Positions 53,600 to 62,252 of a stretch of 64,000 bases of DNA are shown here, in pieces. Position 1 is the first letter of the stretch. The number at the start of each line of letters is the position of its first letter. This DNA comes from Caenispirillum salinarum_A. GTDB lineage: Bacteria; Pseudomonadota; Alphaproteobacteria; Rhodospirillales; Rhodospirillaceae. The stretch covers positions 3,782,001 through 3,846,000 of the forward strand of contig NZ_CP085224.1 of assembly GCF_044803115.1 (NCBI RefSeq), read 5' to 3'. A program made the translations under genes and the position numbers. Under the pieces are notes generated by a model. The model made no database searches. It was not told where the DNA came from and worked only from the letters and a program-made list of their open reading frames with translations.

Positions 53600-54590
53600 G
53601 CCTTTTTCGGGAATTTCCCCGGAAAGCCCCTCCCGCGCGCGCATGAGCGAATGCCCTGGGGTCCCTGGCGCCCTGGAAATGGATACGGGTCGGCGGAGTG
53701 CGGGGCATCCGCTGCCGTGAGCATTCACAAGGGGCCTTCCGCTTCCGGTTCAGGGAGCAAAGGCCCGCCCCACCTGGCGCCGCGCCGGTCCCGAAGCGGA
53801 AGCCGGCCGGCAAAGTCTCATTCGCGGGTGTGGACGTTTGGCTGTTCGCGCGGTCCCTGCCTTGGCCGCCCCGATGATTGGACCCGCCCCCGGCCCTGCG
53901 GTGGCTGCTGATGCGTGCGGAGGGTAGGCCGTGGGCATCCGGGCCGCCGCCACCGCCGCGCGCACCCTGAGGCCGCCAAGGGGCTACATCGGATATGACC
54001 CGCCCCCCGATCCTGGGGAGTGAGTGCGCCGGGCTGTCCAGTGGAAAAGGCGGGCGGTTTTTCACCCATCGTCCGGTATGCGGACGAAGGCGCGGCGCCG
54101 CTGCCCTTCGGACGATCTTCGTTCGATACCCCGCCCGCACACCTTTTCGGGCCGCTGCCCAAAAAGTCCCGAGTTTTCATTCGCCGCGTGAAAACTCCAT
54201 GCACCGCCGCCGTGCATGAGCGCGTGCGAATTTCGCACGCGCTTCTGATTTTCGGTGCAAGTTGCACCACTATTCCGCCGCGCCTCCCAAAGCTCTTTCC
54301 GCCGGGCGAGGTGCGCGGCCACCTGGGCGGGGGAAAGGCCGCAATGCCCCGTGCCAATAGCGCCAATAGTGCCGAAAGGTCCGGGGGCTGCGGCTTACGC
54401 CACGGTGGCGAAAAGCCCGGTGCCCCGTGCCAGTGCCAAAAGCGTACCGGGGCAACCGTCCGAAATCCGTCCGCTTGCCTGACCTGTACCGCGCCCGCCA
54501 TCTGTCCGAAGGAAAATAAATCCTTCTGACTGTTCCAGTGTATTCCAGGGATTTCCTTTTCCGTTCGCGATGCGTTCTTTCATGTCGTGC
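53600..54590. other. 1-kb gene-poor palindrome-rich stretch of the element
   Basis: No supported gene. Between 54171 and 54410 five palindromes occur in close succession (four of them at 54171-54268), followed or accompanied by direct repeats of the type GCCAATAG near 54350. It could be a replication origin, a regulatory hub or a structured RNA. Confidence 0.5.
54171..54268. repeat. Cluster of four consecutive inverted repeats
   Basis: GAGTTTTCA/TGAAAACTC (54171-54179 and 54189-54197), CATGCAC/GTGCATG (54198-54204 and 54212-54218), GCGCGTGCGA/TCGCACGCGC (54220-54229 and 54233-54242) and GGTGCAA/TTGCACC (54254-54260 and 54262-54268). All arms are perfect and the four lie almost end to end. 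Confidence 0.8.
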
Positions 54591-54616
54591 TATAGTGTAG
54601 TAGAATAATACTACAC
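54591..54616 (+). promoter_or_regulatory. Promoter and operator of the RHH gene
   Basis: -10-like TATAGT at 54591-54596 overlaps a perfect palindrome GTGTAGTA (54595-54602) / TACTACAC (54609-54616). A good -35 is not seen. The overlap suggests autorepression by the RHH protein encoded 18 bp downstream. Confidence 0.6.
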
Positions 54617-54633
54617 AAAAGGAGGAAGTCGCA

Positions 54634-54846
54634 GTGACGACGAAACGGAGCATTCGCATAGGCGGACGGTCTACGTCCGTCGCCCTGGAACCGGAGTTCT
54701 GGCGCGTGCTGGACGGCATGGCCGCGTCGGCGGGCAAGACATTGGCCGCCCTGGTGCGCGAGCAGGCCGCGAACACCCCCGACAACCTGGCATCCCGCCT
54801 TCGGGTGGCCGCGCTGGAAGGGGGCCGTCATGGACTTCACGCCTGA
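54634..54846 (+). CDS. Ribbon-helix-helix domain protein
   Basis: 70 residues from GTG 54634, with GGAGGAAG upstream. RSIRIGGRSTSVALEPEFWR, then ASAGKTLAALVREQAANTPD and NLASRLRVAALEGG, matches the RHH_4 type ribbon-helix-helix family. A dimeric DNA-binding regulator is expected, probably autoregulated at the palindrome before the gene. It overlaps the next gene by 17 bp. Confidence 0.85.
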   Translation: MTTKRSIRIGGRSTSVALEPEFWRVLDGMAASAGKTLAALVREQAANTPDNLASRLRVAALEGGRHGLHA

Positions 54847-55228
54847 ACAACGCGCCGTGCTGGAGCGCCTGGACCCGATCATGGAGGCCGCCACGGGCTT
54901 CCCGCTTCTGGAACTGGACCGGCGCTTAGCGCAGTCGAAGGAGGCGGCGGATTTGCTGGTGCGCGAGATGCCAGACACCGCCCGCGATTACCTGGCCGGC
55001 ATCCTCGCCTTCCACGGCCGCGCCGATCTGGACAAGGCCATGAAGGCGGACCTGTCGGACCTGCTGACCGTGTTTCTGAGCGCGAACGGCATCGACGCTG
55101 ACGCCTATCACGCCCTGCCGGTAGAGGACCAAGAGGGCTTTTTCGGCGGCATCCACGAACACGGCAACAGCGCCCGCGCCTGGATCGAAACCACGGGCAC
55201 CGCGCCCCCGAAGTTCACCTTCAACTAA
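54830..55228 (+). CDS. Hypothetical acidic phage protein
   Basis: 132 residues, not recognised. Helical and acidic (EQRAVLERLDPIMEAATGFP, then LDKAMKADLSDLLTVFLSAN). It overlaps the RHH gene end, and the large virion-like gene starts 11 bp after it, so it belongs to the same transcript. It may be a small chaperone or structural accessory. Confidence 0.7.
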   Translation: MDFTPEQRAVLERLDPIMEAATGFPLLELDRRLAQSKEAADLLVREMPDTARDYLAGILAFHGRADLDKAMKADLSDLLTVFLSANGIDADAYHALPVEDQEGFFGGIHEHGNSARAWIETTGTAPPKFTFN

Positions 55229-55239
55229 GGACCGCGCCC

Positions 55240-56622
55240 ATGGCCGCCTATCTTCCCTCCCACCTGACCGCGCAGCAGATGCGCGACCCGCGACAGCAGC
55301 TTGCACAAGCCCTGGTGAGCCGGGGCACGTCCACCGAACCCGTACAGCACTGGCTTCAGGGCGCCGCCCGAATGGCGAACACGTGGGTGGGCAACCGCAA
55401 GATGGACCGGCTGGACAAGGAATATGCCGACAAGGGTACGGCCTACCGGACGTCCCTCGCGGAAGCCCTCAAGAGCAAGGACCCCCTCGGCAGCCTGTCG
55501 CAGTCCAACGACCCGCGCCTTCTGGGCCTTGCCCTGCAGGGCAAACTTCAGCAAGCCAACCGCGAACCGACGCCGACATTCGAGACTGTCAACAATCCCT
55601 TCGGCCGTGGCGGTGTGGGGCAGCGCAACACCCTGACCGGCAAGATTGAAGGCTTTCAGGGACCGCCGACGCCGCGCGCGCCGGAGCCGCTGGAAAAGGT
55701 TCTTGGCGAAGACGGTCGCCCCATGCTGGTGCCCCGTTCGCGGGCAGCGGGCATGACTCCGTACAGCGATGCGGGCGGCGCGAGCGCCCGCGAGGAACGC
55801 ATTTCACGCATCGAAGAAGCCTATGGGGTGCCGCGACAGACGGCGGTGGGCATCGCGGATGGGGTGCTCAAGCTCCAGACCGACCCCGTGAACGGCGGCG
55901 CCTTCCTGGTCAACATGGCGACGGGCGAGAAGTCGCAGCTTCGGGACGCTCCGCAGCAGACGGCGCAAGGCGGGATGCCCAAGACCGATACCGTGGCGAC
56001 CACGAACCCGAACACAGAAACGCTGCCAGGCGGTGACATGCCTTATGCGGGCAATGGCGCCGACCCGTCCCTGTGGGACATGGCCGATGAAGTCACCGGC
56101 ATGTTCCCGGCCATTCAGGAAAACCTTCAGGGCGTGACGGGCCAGGTTGGAATTGACGTGGCGCCGGACGGGCTGATCGAGAACCGCCAGACGTTCCGCA
56201 CCGCGAAAAATGATCTGGTGCGCGCCCTGTCCATCAACCCGCGCTTCCCGGTGGGTGAAATCGAGCGCATTTCCCGCGAAGTGAACATTGAGCCGGGCAT
56301 CTTCACCGATCCCCGGAGCCTGCGCGGTCGCATGACGGCCGTGGGGGATTACCTGGGCCGTCGCCTCGCCAACGAGGAAGCGGCAGCCCGTGACCAGTCC
56401 TTGCCGGTGGAGACGCGCCAGAACGCCGCCACGGCCGCGAAGGACATTCGTAACTTCCTAGACATCCTCGGGGCGCCCGCCGATGGTGAACGCGGCGACC
56501 CCGCCAGGGGCGATATCTCCGCCATGAGCCTTGAGCAGTTGCAGGGCCTGGACCCGTCGCAGATGAGCGACGAAGACCTTGCGGCCGCCGCCGAGCGGTT
56601 CCGCCAGTTGGAGGGCCGATAA
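55240..56622 (+). CDS. Phage protein of unknown function, virion-like
   Basis: 460 residues. No catalytic motif. The N-terminus reads LTAQQMRDPRQQLAQALVSR, followed by a helical stretch and a Pro/Gly-rich part, ERISRIEEAYGVPRQTAVGI, and a C-terminal helical part (MADEVTGMFPAIQENLQGVT). Proteins of this composition lie before large ejection-type proteins in podovirus-like prophages. It ends 1 base before the next ATG. Confidence 0.65.
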   Translation: MAAYLPSHLTAQQMRDPRQQLAQALVSRGTSTEPVQHWLQGAARMANTWVGNRKMDRLDKEYADKGTAYRTSLAEALKSKDPLGSLSQSNDPRLLGLALQGKLQQANREPTPTFETVNNPFGRGGVGQRNTLTGKIEGFQGPPTPRAPEPLEKVLGEDGRPMLVPRSRAAGMTPYSDAGGASAREERISRIEEAYGVPRQTAVGIADGVLKLQTDPVNGGAFLVNMATGEKSQLRDAPQQTAQGGMPKTDTVATTNPNTETLPGGDMPYAGNGADPSLWDMADEVTGMFPAIQENLQGVTGQVGIDVAPDGLIENRQTFRTAKNDLVRALSINPRFPVGEIERISREVNIEPGIFTDPRSLRGRMTAVGDYLGRRLANEEAAARDQSLPVETRQNAATAAKDIRNFLDILGAPADGERGDPARGDISAMSLEQLQGLDPSQMSDEDLAAAAERFRQLEGR

Positions 56623-56623
56623 C

Positions 56624-59248
56624 ATGGCAAATCCCTTTGAGCAGGAATTGCAGCGCCGCAACGCGGGCGGTGCATCGTCCCCCGCCGGGAACCCCTTTGA
56701 GGCAGAATTGCAGCGACGCCAGGAAGGCGGCGTCATGGGTTTCGTGAACCGGGGCATTGCGAACACGCTGGGCGCCCCGGCTGACTTGGTGAATGCCGGG
56801 TTGAACACGGTGGGCCTCGGCAGCGAACAGCCCTTCGGCGGGTCCGAGAGCATCCGCGCGGGCATGGGATACCTGGGCATCGAGACGCCCGACCGTGCGC
56901 CCGAGACGATGGGCGAATACGTCGCGGCGGGCACTGGTGAAGCCGCTGGCGCGCTGCTGCCGGTCGGCGCCACGGCCCGCGCGGCTTCTGGCTTGAAGGG
57001 CATGGCCGGAACGCTGTCGCGCGACATGATGAACACGGCCGCCCGCCGCCCCGTGGCGACCCTGGGCACGGAGATGACCGCCGGTGCCGGCGCTGGCGCG
57101 GGCCGCTACGTCGGTGAGATGAACAGCGATGATCCGACGATCCGCACGGGCGCCGAATTGGTCGGGGGCTTGGCCGGTGCCATGGCGCCGGGTGCTGCCG
57201 TGTCTGCCGTGACCCGCGCCCCGGTGACGGGCACCGCAATCCGCATGGGCAAGGCGGCCGTCGTGCCGTTCACCGAAAGCGGGGCGAAGGTCCGGGCAAG
57301 CCGCCGCATTCGGGAGGTGGCCGAACAGTCGCCCGAGGAAATCAACCGCGCTCTGGACGCGCCGAACGACTACGGCCTTGATCCCGCCACCCGCACCGGG
57401 GATGAGGGGCTTATCGGCCTGCGGCAGTCCGTCATGGACGAAAACCCGCCCTTGCGCCGTGAGGGCCGCGACCGTCTCCGCCAGGCGGAAGCCGAAATGC
57501 GCGCCGACATCGAGGGCGACGGCGGGAGCATCGAGGCCACCCGGCAATTTCTGGCCCGCGAGCGGGAGGCCGCGACGCAGGCCCTACGGAACCGGATGCA
57601 GCAGGCGGAGGCCCGTGCGCAACAGCGCCTTGCAGACCTGTCGCCGCAGCGCGCCCGGTCGGAGTCGTCCGCCATCTTCCGCGAGGAACTGACGGCCGCC
57701 CTGAAGGACGCACGGGCGCAAGAGCGCCGTTTGTGGCAGATGGTGCCCGATGACGTGACCGTGCCCACCGAAGCGGCCCGCACGCGCTATGAGGTTCTTG
57801 TCGCGGACCTGCCGAGGGCGCAGCGCGACGACATGCCCGAGGCCGCCCGCCGATTCCTTGAGCGTGGCGGCAACGACGCCTTCGGGGATGCCGAGACGGT
57901 GAAGGAAGTCCGGGGCCTGCGGTCCCGGCTGCTGGACGATGCCCGCAAGGCCCGCGCGGCCGGTGAGATGAACCAGGCCCGTCTTGCCGATGACCTGGCG
58001 GATGCCCTGTTGGATGACCTAGCGGCCCCCGGTGCCGGTTCGGCTGCCTTCGATGAGGCCCGCCGGTTCTCCGCCCTGGTCAACCGCACCTTCCGCCAAG
58101 GTCCGGCCGGGCGCGTTCTCGGATATGCCCGCGAGGGCGGCGACCGGGTGGCGCCGGAGTTGACGCTACATGCCACCATGGGCCGGGGTGGCGAGACGGG
58201 CGCGGCGCAGGCCCGCGACATGATGGGCGCATTCGAGGGCGATCTACCGTCCGCCCGTGCCCCTGCGGCCCGTGGTGCGATGGAGGATTACCTAAAGGCG
58301 CAATTCGCGGATACCGCCGTGCGCAACGGCCGCCTGGATTTGAACGCGGCCCGGCGCTTCGCGACGGCCAACGATGAGACGTTGCGGCAATTCCCCGAAC
58401 TCCGCCGCTCCATGCTGTCGGCGCGGTCGGCGCAGGCCGTGGCAGACATTGCAGGGCAGGCCACCAGGGGGCAGACTGCCCGGGTTGATGACCCGGTGAC
58501 GCGTTTCCTGAACGCGGCCCCTGACCAGGAGATTGCGGCTCTTGCCAAGGCGAGGAACCCGGCGGCAGCGGCGCAGACGATCCGCGCCCGTGCGCAGATG
58601 GACCGATCGGGAGTTGCGCTTCGGGGTGCTCAGTCTGCTATGGCGGATTTTCTTCTGACCGGCGCCACGCGTGGCGGCGCCCTGTCGGGGGATGCCCTGT
58701 CGCGCCTGTTGGCCGATGGGCGCACCGGAACGGTGGCCCGCGAACTGCTGACGCCTGACCAGCTCAAGCGGCTGGAGCGCGTGGCCGGGGAACTGCGCAA
58801 GGTGGAGGTGGCCCGCGAGGCGCGCGGCAATGCCGGTCCCGTCATGGACGATGCTCCGAACCGCGTGATTGACATGCTGGGCCGCACCCTCGGCGCTCGG
58901 TGGGGCGCGCAGGCCGGTCAAGGCACGTCGGGCGCCTCCCTGCTGACAGCCAACTTCGCATCGCAGAACGTCCGCCGCCTGCTGGAGCGCCTGACCAACG
59001 ACAAGGCCGCGCAGTTGGTGCGGGACGCCATCGTGAACGACCCCGACCTGTTGCGGGCGCTGCTGGCGGATGCCTCCACCCCCGCCACGGCAGAAGCGGT
59101 GGCGCGGAAGCTGAATGCCTGGCTTGCCGGGCCTGCGGTGAACGCCATGCCGGGGCGCCGGGAGGAACAGCAGGCCATGCCCACGCAACCCCTGTTGCCC
59201 GCGCCGAAGTCCGAACCGGAGGCCCTGGCGGAAGCCCTCAGGCGGTGA
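56624..59248 (+). CDS. Large phage virion/ejection-like protein
   Basis: 874 residues. The N-terminus carries two copies of the NPFExELQRR motif (residues 3-12 and about 23-32), then a Gly/Ala-rich hydrophobic part (GAGAGAGRYVGEMNSDD). Most of the rest is predicted helical with many Arg, Glu and Ala (EMRADIEGDGGSIEATRQFL, LRNRMQQAEARAQQRLADLS). No lysozyme motif. Size and composition suggest an internal virion or DNA-ejection protein of a podovirus-like phage. Confidence 0.65.
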   Translation: MANPFEQELQRRNAGGASSPAGNPFEAELQRRQEGGVMGFVNRGIANTLGAPADLVNAGLNTVGLGSEQPFGGSESIRAGMGYLGIETPDRAPETMGEYVAAGTGEAAGALLPVGATARAASGLKGMAGTLSRDMMNTAARRPVATLGTEMTAGAGAGAGRYVGEMNSDDPTIRTGAELVGGLAGAMAPGAAVSAVTRAPVTGTAIRMGKAAVVPFTESGAKVRASRRIREVAEQSPEEINRALDAPNDYGLDPATRTGDEGLIGLRQSVMDENPPLRREGRDRLRQAEAEMRADIEGDGGSIEATRQFLAREREAATQALRNRMQQAEARAQQRLADLSPQRARSESSAIFREELTAALKDARAQERRLWQMVPDDVTVPTEAARTRYEVLVADLPRAQRDDMPEAARRFLERGGNDAFGDAETVKEVRGLRSRLLDDARKARAAGEMNQARLADDLADALLDDLAAPGAGSAAFDEARRFSALVNRTFRQGPAGRVLGYAREGGDRVAPELTLHATMGRGGETGAAQARDMMGAFEGDLPSARAPAARGAMEDYLKAQFADTAVRNGRLDLNAARRFATANDETLRQFPELRRSMLSARSAQAVADIAGQATRGQTARVDDPVTRFLNAAPDQEIAALAKARNPAAAAQTIRARAQMDRSGVALRGAQSAMADFLLTGATRGGALSGDALSRLLADGRTGTVARELLTPDQLKRLERVAGELRKVEVAREARGNAGPVMDDAPNRVIDMLGRTLGARWGAQAGQGTSGASLLTANFASQNVRRLLERLTNDKAAQLVRDAIVNDPDLLRALLADASTPATAEAVARKLNAWLAGPAVNAMPGRREEQQAMPTQPLLPAPKSEPEALAEALRR

Positions 59249-59669
59249 CGTGCGCAATAACCCACTCCGTGAGCAGCGGGACCATCGAGGGCCGCGTTAC
59301 CACCCTTGATGAAAATCAAGGCCGCGTGAACTGGCGTCCGTAGAATGCCCTACATAGCTTCCTCGTGACCGGCCTCCCATATCCCCAAAGACACAGCCGG
59401 TCACGCCCCGCCGCTTCTCCCCAGGGGCGGCGGGGCCCCCAATGCAGATGGTCGCTAGAACGCTTTCCCACTATTTCGCCGCCCCGTCGAGGGCGGCTTT
59501 CTTTTGAGGTTCCCACGGCGCCTGCAAGGTACAGGGGGCTTGCGGGCCGGATCTAACTCATGGACGGCCGATCCGTTCAGCAGGGTTGAAAAGTTAGCTG
59601 CGAGTGGCGAAGGTTTTGATGAGGGCTTATCCCTTCGATCAGGACCGCAAACAGCATTGGGAGGGGACC
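59249..59669. other. Intergenic region after the virion-like gene
   Basis: 421 bp without a supported gene. It contains a terminator at 59478-59505 and the ribosome site for the following secreted protein. Confidence 0.5.
59478..59505 (+). terminator. Terminator after the virion-like operon
   Basis: GCCGCCC (59478-59484) pairs with GGGCGGC (59491-59497), with a 6-nt loop, followed by TTTCTTTT. It ends the RHH-to-virion transcript. Confidence 0.8.
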
Positions 59670-60113
59670 ATGTGGAAGAAGTGCGCAGCAGGAATTTTGG
59701 TCGGCTTGGTGGCGCTTCCCTCCGCAGCGAATGCATGGGGCGAGGATCAGGTAAGGCCGGATATCATAGATAAGATATTCGTCTTGCCTGATGACGGGGC
59801 ATCTGGAGGGTGCTGGACAAATATAGGCGAGGCAAAGTCGTATGCCACTGACATGTTATCCTCGAGGGGCCTCGTCGTTGGTCCGCCCGAGGAACACAGG
59901 GCGGATGCTTGGAATCTTGTGATAAAAGTAGATGCATCTAGGCATAAAGAAGGATTTTGCCACGGAAACATAAATGTCTCTGTGCAAAAATTCGAAGGTA
60001 AAGAAAAGTATAGTTCGATAGTAACGATTGCGGATATAGAAAATTCTTTCGTATACAGAGATAACGCAAATACCGGAGTCCTCATTACACTGGAGCGAAT
60101 GCTTAAGCACTGA
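59670..60113 (+). CDS. AT-rich small exported protein of unknown function
   Basis: 147 residues from ATG 59670, with GGAGGGGA upstream. A signal peptide (MWKKCAAGILVGLVALPSAA) precedes a soluble part with two Cys (ASGGCWTNIGEAKSYATD, RHKEGFCHGNINVSVQKF), possibly a disulfide. The second half is strikingly AT-rich compared with the neighbourhood (for example 59915-60070) and uses codons unlike its neighbours, a sign of recent acquisition. It is a cargo-type gene in the element. Confidence 0.78.
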   Translation: MWKKCAAGILVGLVALPSAANAWGEDQVRPDIIDKIFVLPDDGASGGCWTNIGEAKSYATDMLSSRGLVVGPPEEHRADAWNLVIKVDASRHKEGFCHGNINVSVQKFEGKEKYSSIVTIADIENSFVYRDNANTGVLITLERMLKH

Positions 60114-60185
60114 TTTTTTTGTATCAAGCTTGCCACCGGAAAGGCCCCACCTCCAGGGGAAAGAGGTCGGGCTTTTCTTCGGGCA

Positions 60186-60299
60186 TCACCCACCCGCGCC
60201 CTGTCCTTTGGTCATGGCATCGAGGACATGCCCGGCCTCGTGAACCGCCGCTTTCCGCCGGTCCCACGCTTCCAAGCGGACCCGATTGGTAATTCTCAT
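60186..60299 (-). CDS. Small HEAGH-motif protein
   Basis: 37 residues from ATG 60299 (GGAG upstream), 12 bp after the XRE gene stop. The sequence includes RRKAAVHEAGHVLDAM, a HExxH metal-site motif seen in M41-type zinc peptidases, but the protein ends soon after it. A second ATG overlaps the TGA (TGATG at 60184-60188) and encodes a further 20 residues (MPEEKPDLFPLEVGPFRWQA) to 60124. It may be the remnant of a peptidase or a short metal-binding protein. Confidence 0.5.
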   Translation of the reverse strand: MRITNRVRLEAWDRRKAAVHEAGHVLDAMTKGQGAGG

Positions 60300-60311
60300 G
60301 CCGGCCCGCTC

Positions 60312-60614
60312 CTACGTCTCCCCGAAGTCTCCGAGGCACGGCGACGACGCCACTTCTACCGGCTCCGGCGGTTCGGCCTTCAGCCGCACGCCTGGCCCGC
60401 CGGTGCCGCTGTAGTCGCCCGAGGGCAGGAAGACCACCCCAGCCGCCTCAAACGCTCCGAGCAACAGGGCTTTGGTCCCCGAATGCGGGTCGCGGCTCCC
60501 GCTTTCGAAGTCCATCACCGTGCGCTTGTTGACTGCTGCTTTCCCGGCAAGGTCCGCCTGCGTCCACCCGAGTAGCGCGCGGGCCGCGCGTGATTGTGCT
60601 GCTGTGATCTGCAT
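60312..60614 (-). CDS. XRE-family transcriptional regulator
   Basis: 100 residues from ATG 60614. Helix-turn-helix ITAAQSRAARALLGWTQADL followed by AAVNKRTVMDFESGSRDPHS and AFEAAGVVFLPSG, the form of small phage/prophage repressors. It is divergent from the gene at 60707, with two similar operators in the 92-bp gap. It probably maintains silencing of the element. Confidence 0.88.
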   Translation of the reverse strand: MQITAAQSRAARALLGWTQADLAGKAAVNKRTVMDFESGSRDPHSGTKALLLGAFEAAGVVFLPSGDYSGTGGPGVRLKAEPPEPVEVASSPCLGDFGET

Positions 60615-60630
60615 CGCCGCATCCTTCGAA

Positions 60631-60685
60631 GTATGCACTTTAAGTGTTGACTTCCACCTATGGGGTATGCACCATATGTGCATAC
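60631..60685. promoter_or_regulatory. Two operators in the divergent XRE switch
   Basis: Perfect site GTATGCAC-N5-GTGCATAC at 60665-60685 and imperfect site GTATGCAC-N5-GTGTTGAC at 60631-60651, centres 34 bp apart. A -35-like TTGACT at 60647-60652 overlaps the imperfect site, suggesting repression of the rightward gene. Confidence 0.75.
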
Positions 60686-60706
60686 TTTACGACAGGGGAT
60701 GCAGAC

Positions 60707-61003
60707 ATGCAAGCCACCACGACCAACGCCACCCGCCGCCTTGTCATGCGCGAGGCCTGGGCTATCGCCCGCAGGGGTGCGGCCGTCTTCGGTGGTTCTG
60801 TCTGCTCCTATCTGTCCGAGGCCCTGCGGATCGCCTGGAAAGAGGTGCGCGGCCATTGGGCGATGCAGGCCTTTGACGGGCTTATCGCCGCCGGCCGCAA
60901 GGCCCGCCAGCCGCCGCCGCTCAAGACCAAGCCCGCTGCCGGCTACTGGCGCCACGCCAACCCGGCGCGCTTCGACTGCCGCCGCGCCGTCACCCCGTGG
61001 TGA
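60707..61003 (+). CDS. Small hypothetical phage protein
   Basis: 98 residues from ATG 60707. The core RLVMREAWAIARRGAAVFGG followed by SYLSEALRIAWKEVRGHW is a helical motif found in many phage and prophage small proteins of unknown role. It is the first gene right of the XRE switch. Confidence 0.75.
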   Translation: MQATTTNATRRLVMREAWAIARRGAAVFGGSVCSYLSEALRIAWKEVRGHWAMQAFDGLIAAGRKARQPPPLKTKPAAGYWRHANPARFDCRRAVTPW

Positions 61004-61045
61004 GGCGCCACGGACCATCACCACCGAAAACCGAGGGAAGTTGCT

Positions 61046-61750
61046 ATGACCGTATTCTCACGTCGCCAAGCCATCACCGGCACCGCCGCTGCTGTTGCCG
61101 TGACGGCAATTCCTTCCGCCGCTGCCGCCGCGCCCGCTGGCGACGCCGAACTGCTGGCCCTCTACAGCCGCTGGCGCGAGCATCAGGAAATCCGCTTCGC
61201 CGCCGAGATGGAGTGCCGCCGCATCGCCGACGAGAAGCCGGAGGACGTGGAATCGCTGCCGAAGGTGCACGTTATGGGGAATAACTTCTACCTTCCGGAG
61301 CACCTGGACGAATACCTGGAGCAGACTGCGGCCCGCGCCCATGAGATGGAATTCGGCGACGACAAGTACCGCGTCATTGCCGGCCGAGGCCTGCGCAAGA
61401 TGCTGGAGCAGGTGGCCCACGAGACGCCCCACCCCCGTGATGTCCTGAAGGAAATGCACGCGCGCTACGACGCCTGGGCGGAGCGAACGGGGCTGCGCGA
61501 GTACGAAGACCTGCGCGACGAAGCGGACGACGAAGCCTTTGACCTGGAGGAGAGGATTGCCGCCCTCCCCGCGACCACTCCGGCCGGCCAGTTGGCGAAG
61601 GTCGACACCGGCCTGACGAAGACTGGCGCGCGCCTTCACGAAGATGACCCGGCCTGGGCCGTCCTCGCCTCCCTGATCCGCGACCTGGAGAGCGTCACCG
61701 GGATGAAGGCCATCGCGCCGGCTCACTGCTACGCCTACCGCAAGACGTAA
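61046..61750 (+). CDS. Hypothetical phage-encoded protein with Tat-like N-terminus
   Basis: 234 residues. The N-terminus FSRRQAITGTAAAVAVTAIP resembles a twin-arginine signal ending near AAAAAPAGD, unusual in this setting. The rest is helical and acidic (ELLALYSRWREHQEIRFAAE and DLEERIAALPATTPAGQLAK). The C-terminal ATTPAGQLAK region recurs in the frameshifted gene at 61888-62137, suggesting a paralogue. Function unknown. Confidence 0.75.
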   Translation: MTVFSRRQAITGTAAAVAVTAIPSAAAAAPAGDAELLALYSRWREHQEIRFAAEMECRRIADEKPEDVESLPKVHVMGNNFYLPEHLDEYLEQTAARAHEMEFGDDKYRVIAGRGLRKMLEQVAHETPHPRDVLKEMHARYDAWAERTGLREYEDLRDEADDEAFDLEERIAALPATTPAGQLAKVDTGLTKTGARLHEDDPAWAVLASLIRDLESVTGMKAIAPAHCYAYRKT

Positions 61751-61887
61751 GCCGCTGCCGGCGGATCGGCGCGCTCTACCGGAAAGCCACAGACCGGGCG
61801 CGACGACTGACGGAATGAGGCGGCACATAAGCAGGGGCGAGGGCGCGACCGCCGGCCCATGACCCCGCCGCCGCCATTAGGGCGCGG

Positions 61888-62137
61888 GTGGAGGCGATGC
61901 CCGCGCACATCAACCGGGACGGGGGCGGATGGACCGACGATGAGCGGGACGCGGCCGTGACGAAGATTGACGCGGAAGCCGCTGCCCTGGCCGGTACTGA
62001 GGCAACCACCCCCGCCGGCATCGCCTGCAAGCTGCGTGCGGCCCTGGCGGCGGATGAGGGGGGCCGACAACTTCCTGCCGCTGATCCGGTCGGCGCTGGC
62101 CGATCTGGAGCGGGAAGCCGGCACTTCCGCCGGCTGA
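61888..62137 (+). pseudogene. Frameshifted paralogue of the preceding protein
   Basis: Reads INRDGGGWTDDERDAAVTKI, then AALAGTEATTPAGIACKLRA, up to a run of six G at 62058-62063. Deleting one G restores an open frame (ADNFLPLIRSALADLERE) ending with TGA at 62135-62137. Without the shift the frame runs into unlikely sequence. The ATTPAG segment matches the protein at 61046-61750. Confidence 0.6.
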
Positions 62138-62252
62138 TCGGAAGCGGTAGCATGGACGCGGCGGGATAGGGTAGCTCCCGATAAGGCCGGACACCTGCAC
62201 CGGCCTTCCCGCCGCACATCATGCAGGGACGCCTATGCAGGGAGGCGCGAGT

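Noticed and set aside
53995..54529. Short open frames (74 and 169 codons) in the palindrome-rich stretch
   Set aside because: They lack ribosome sites and domain features, have erratic composition and run through the inverted repeats.
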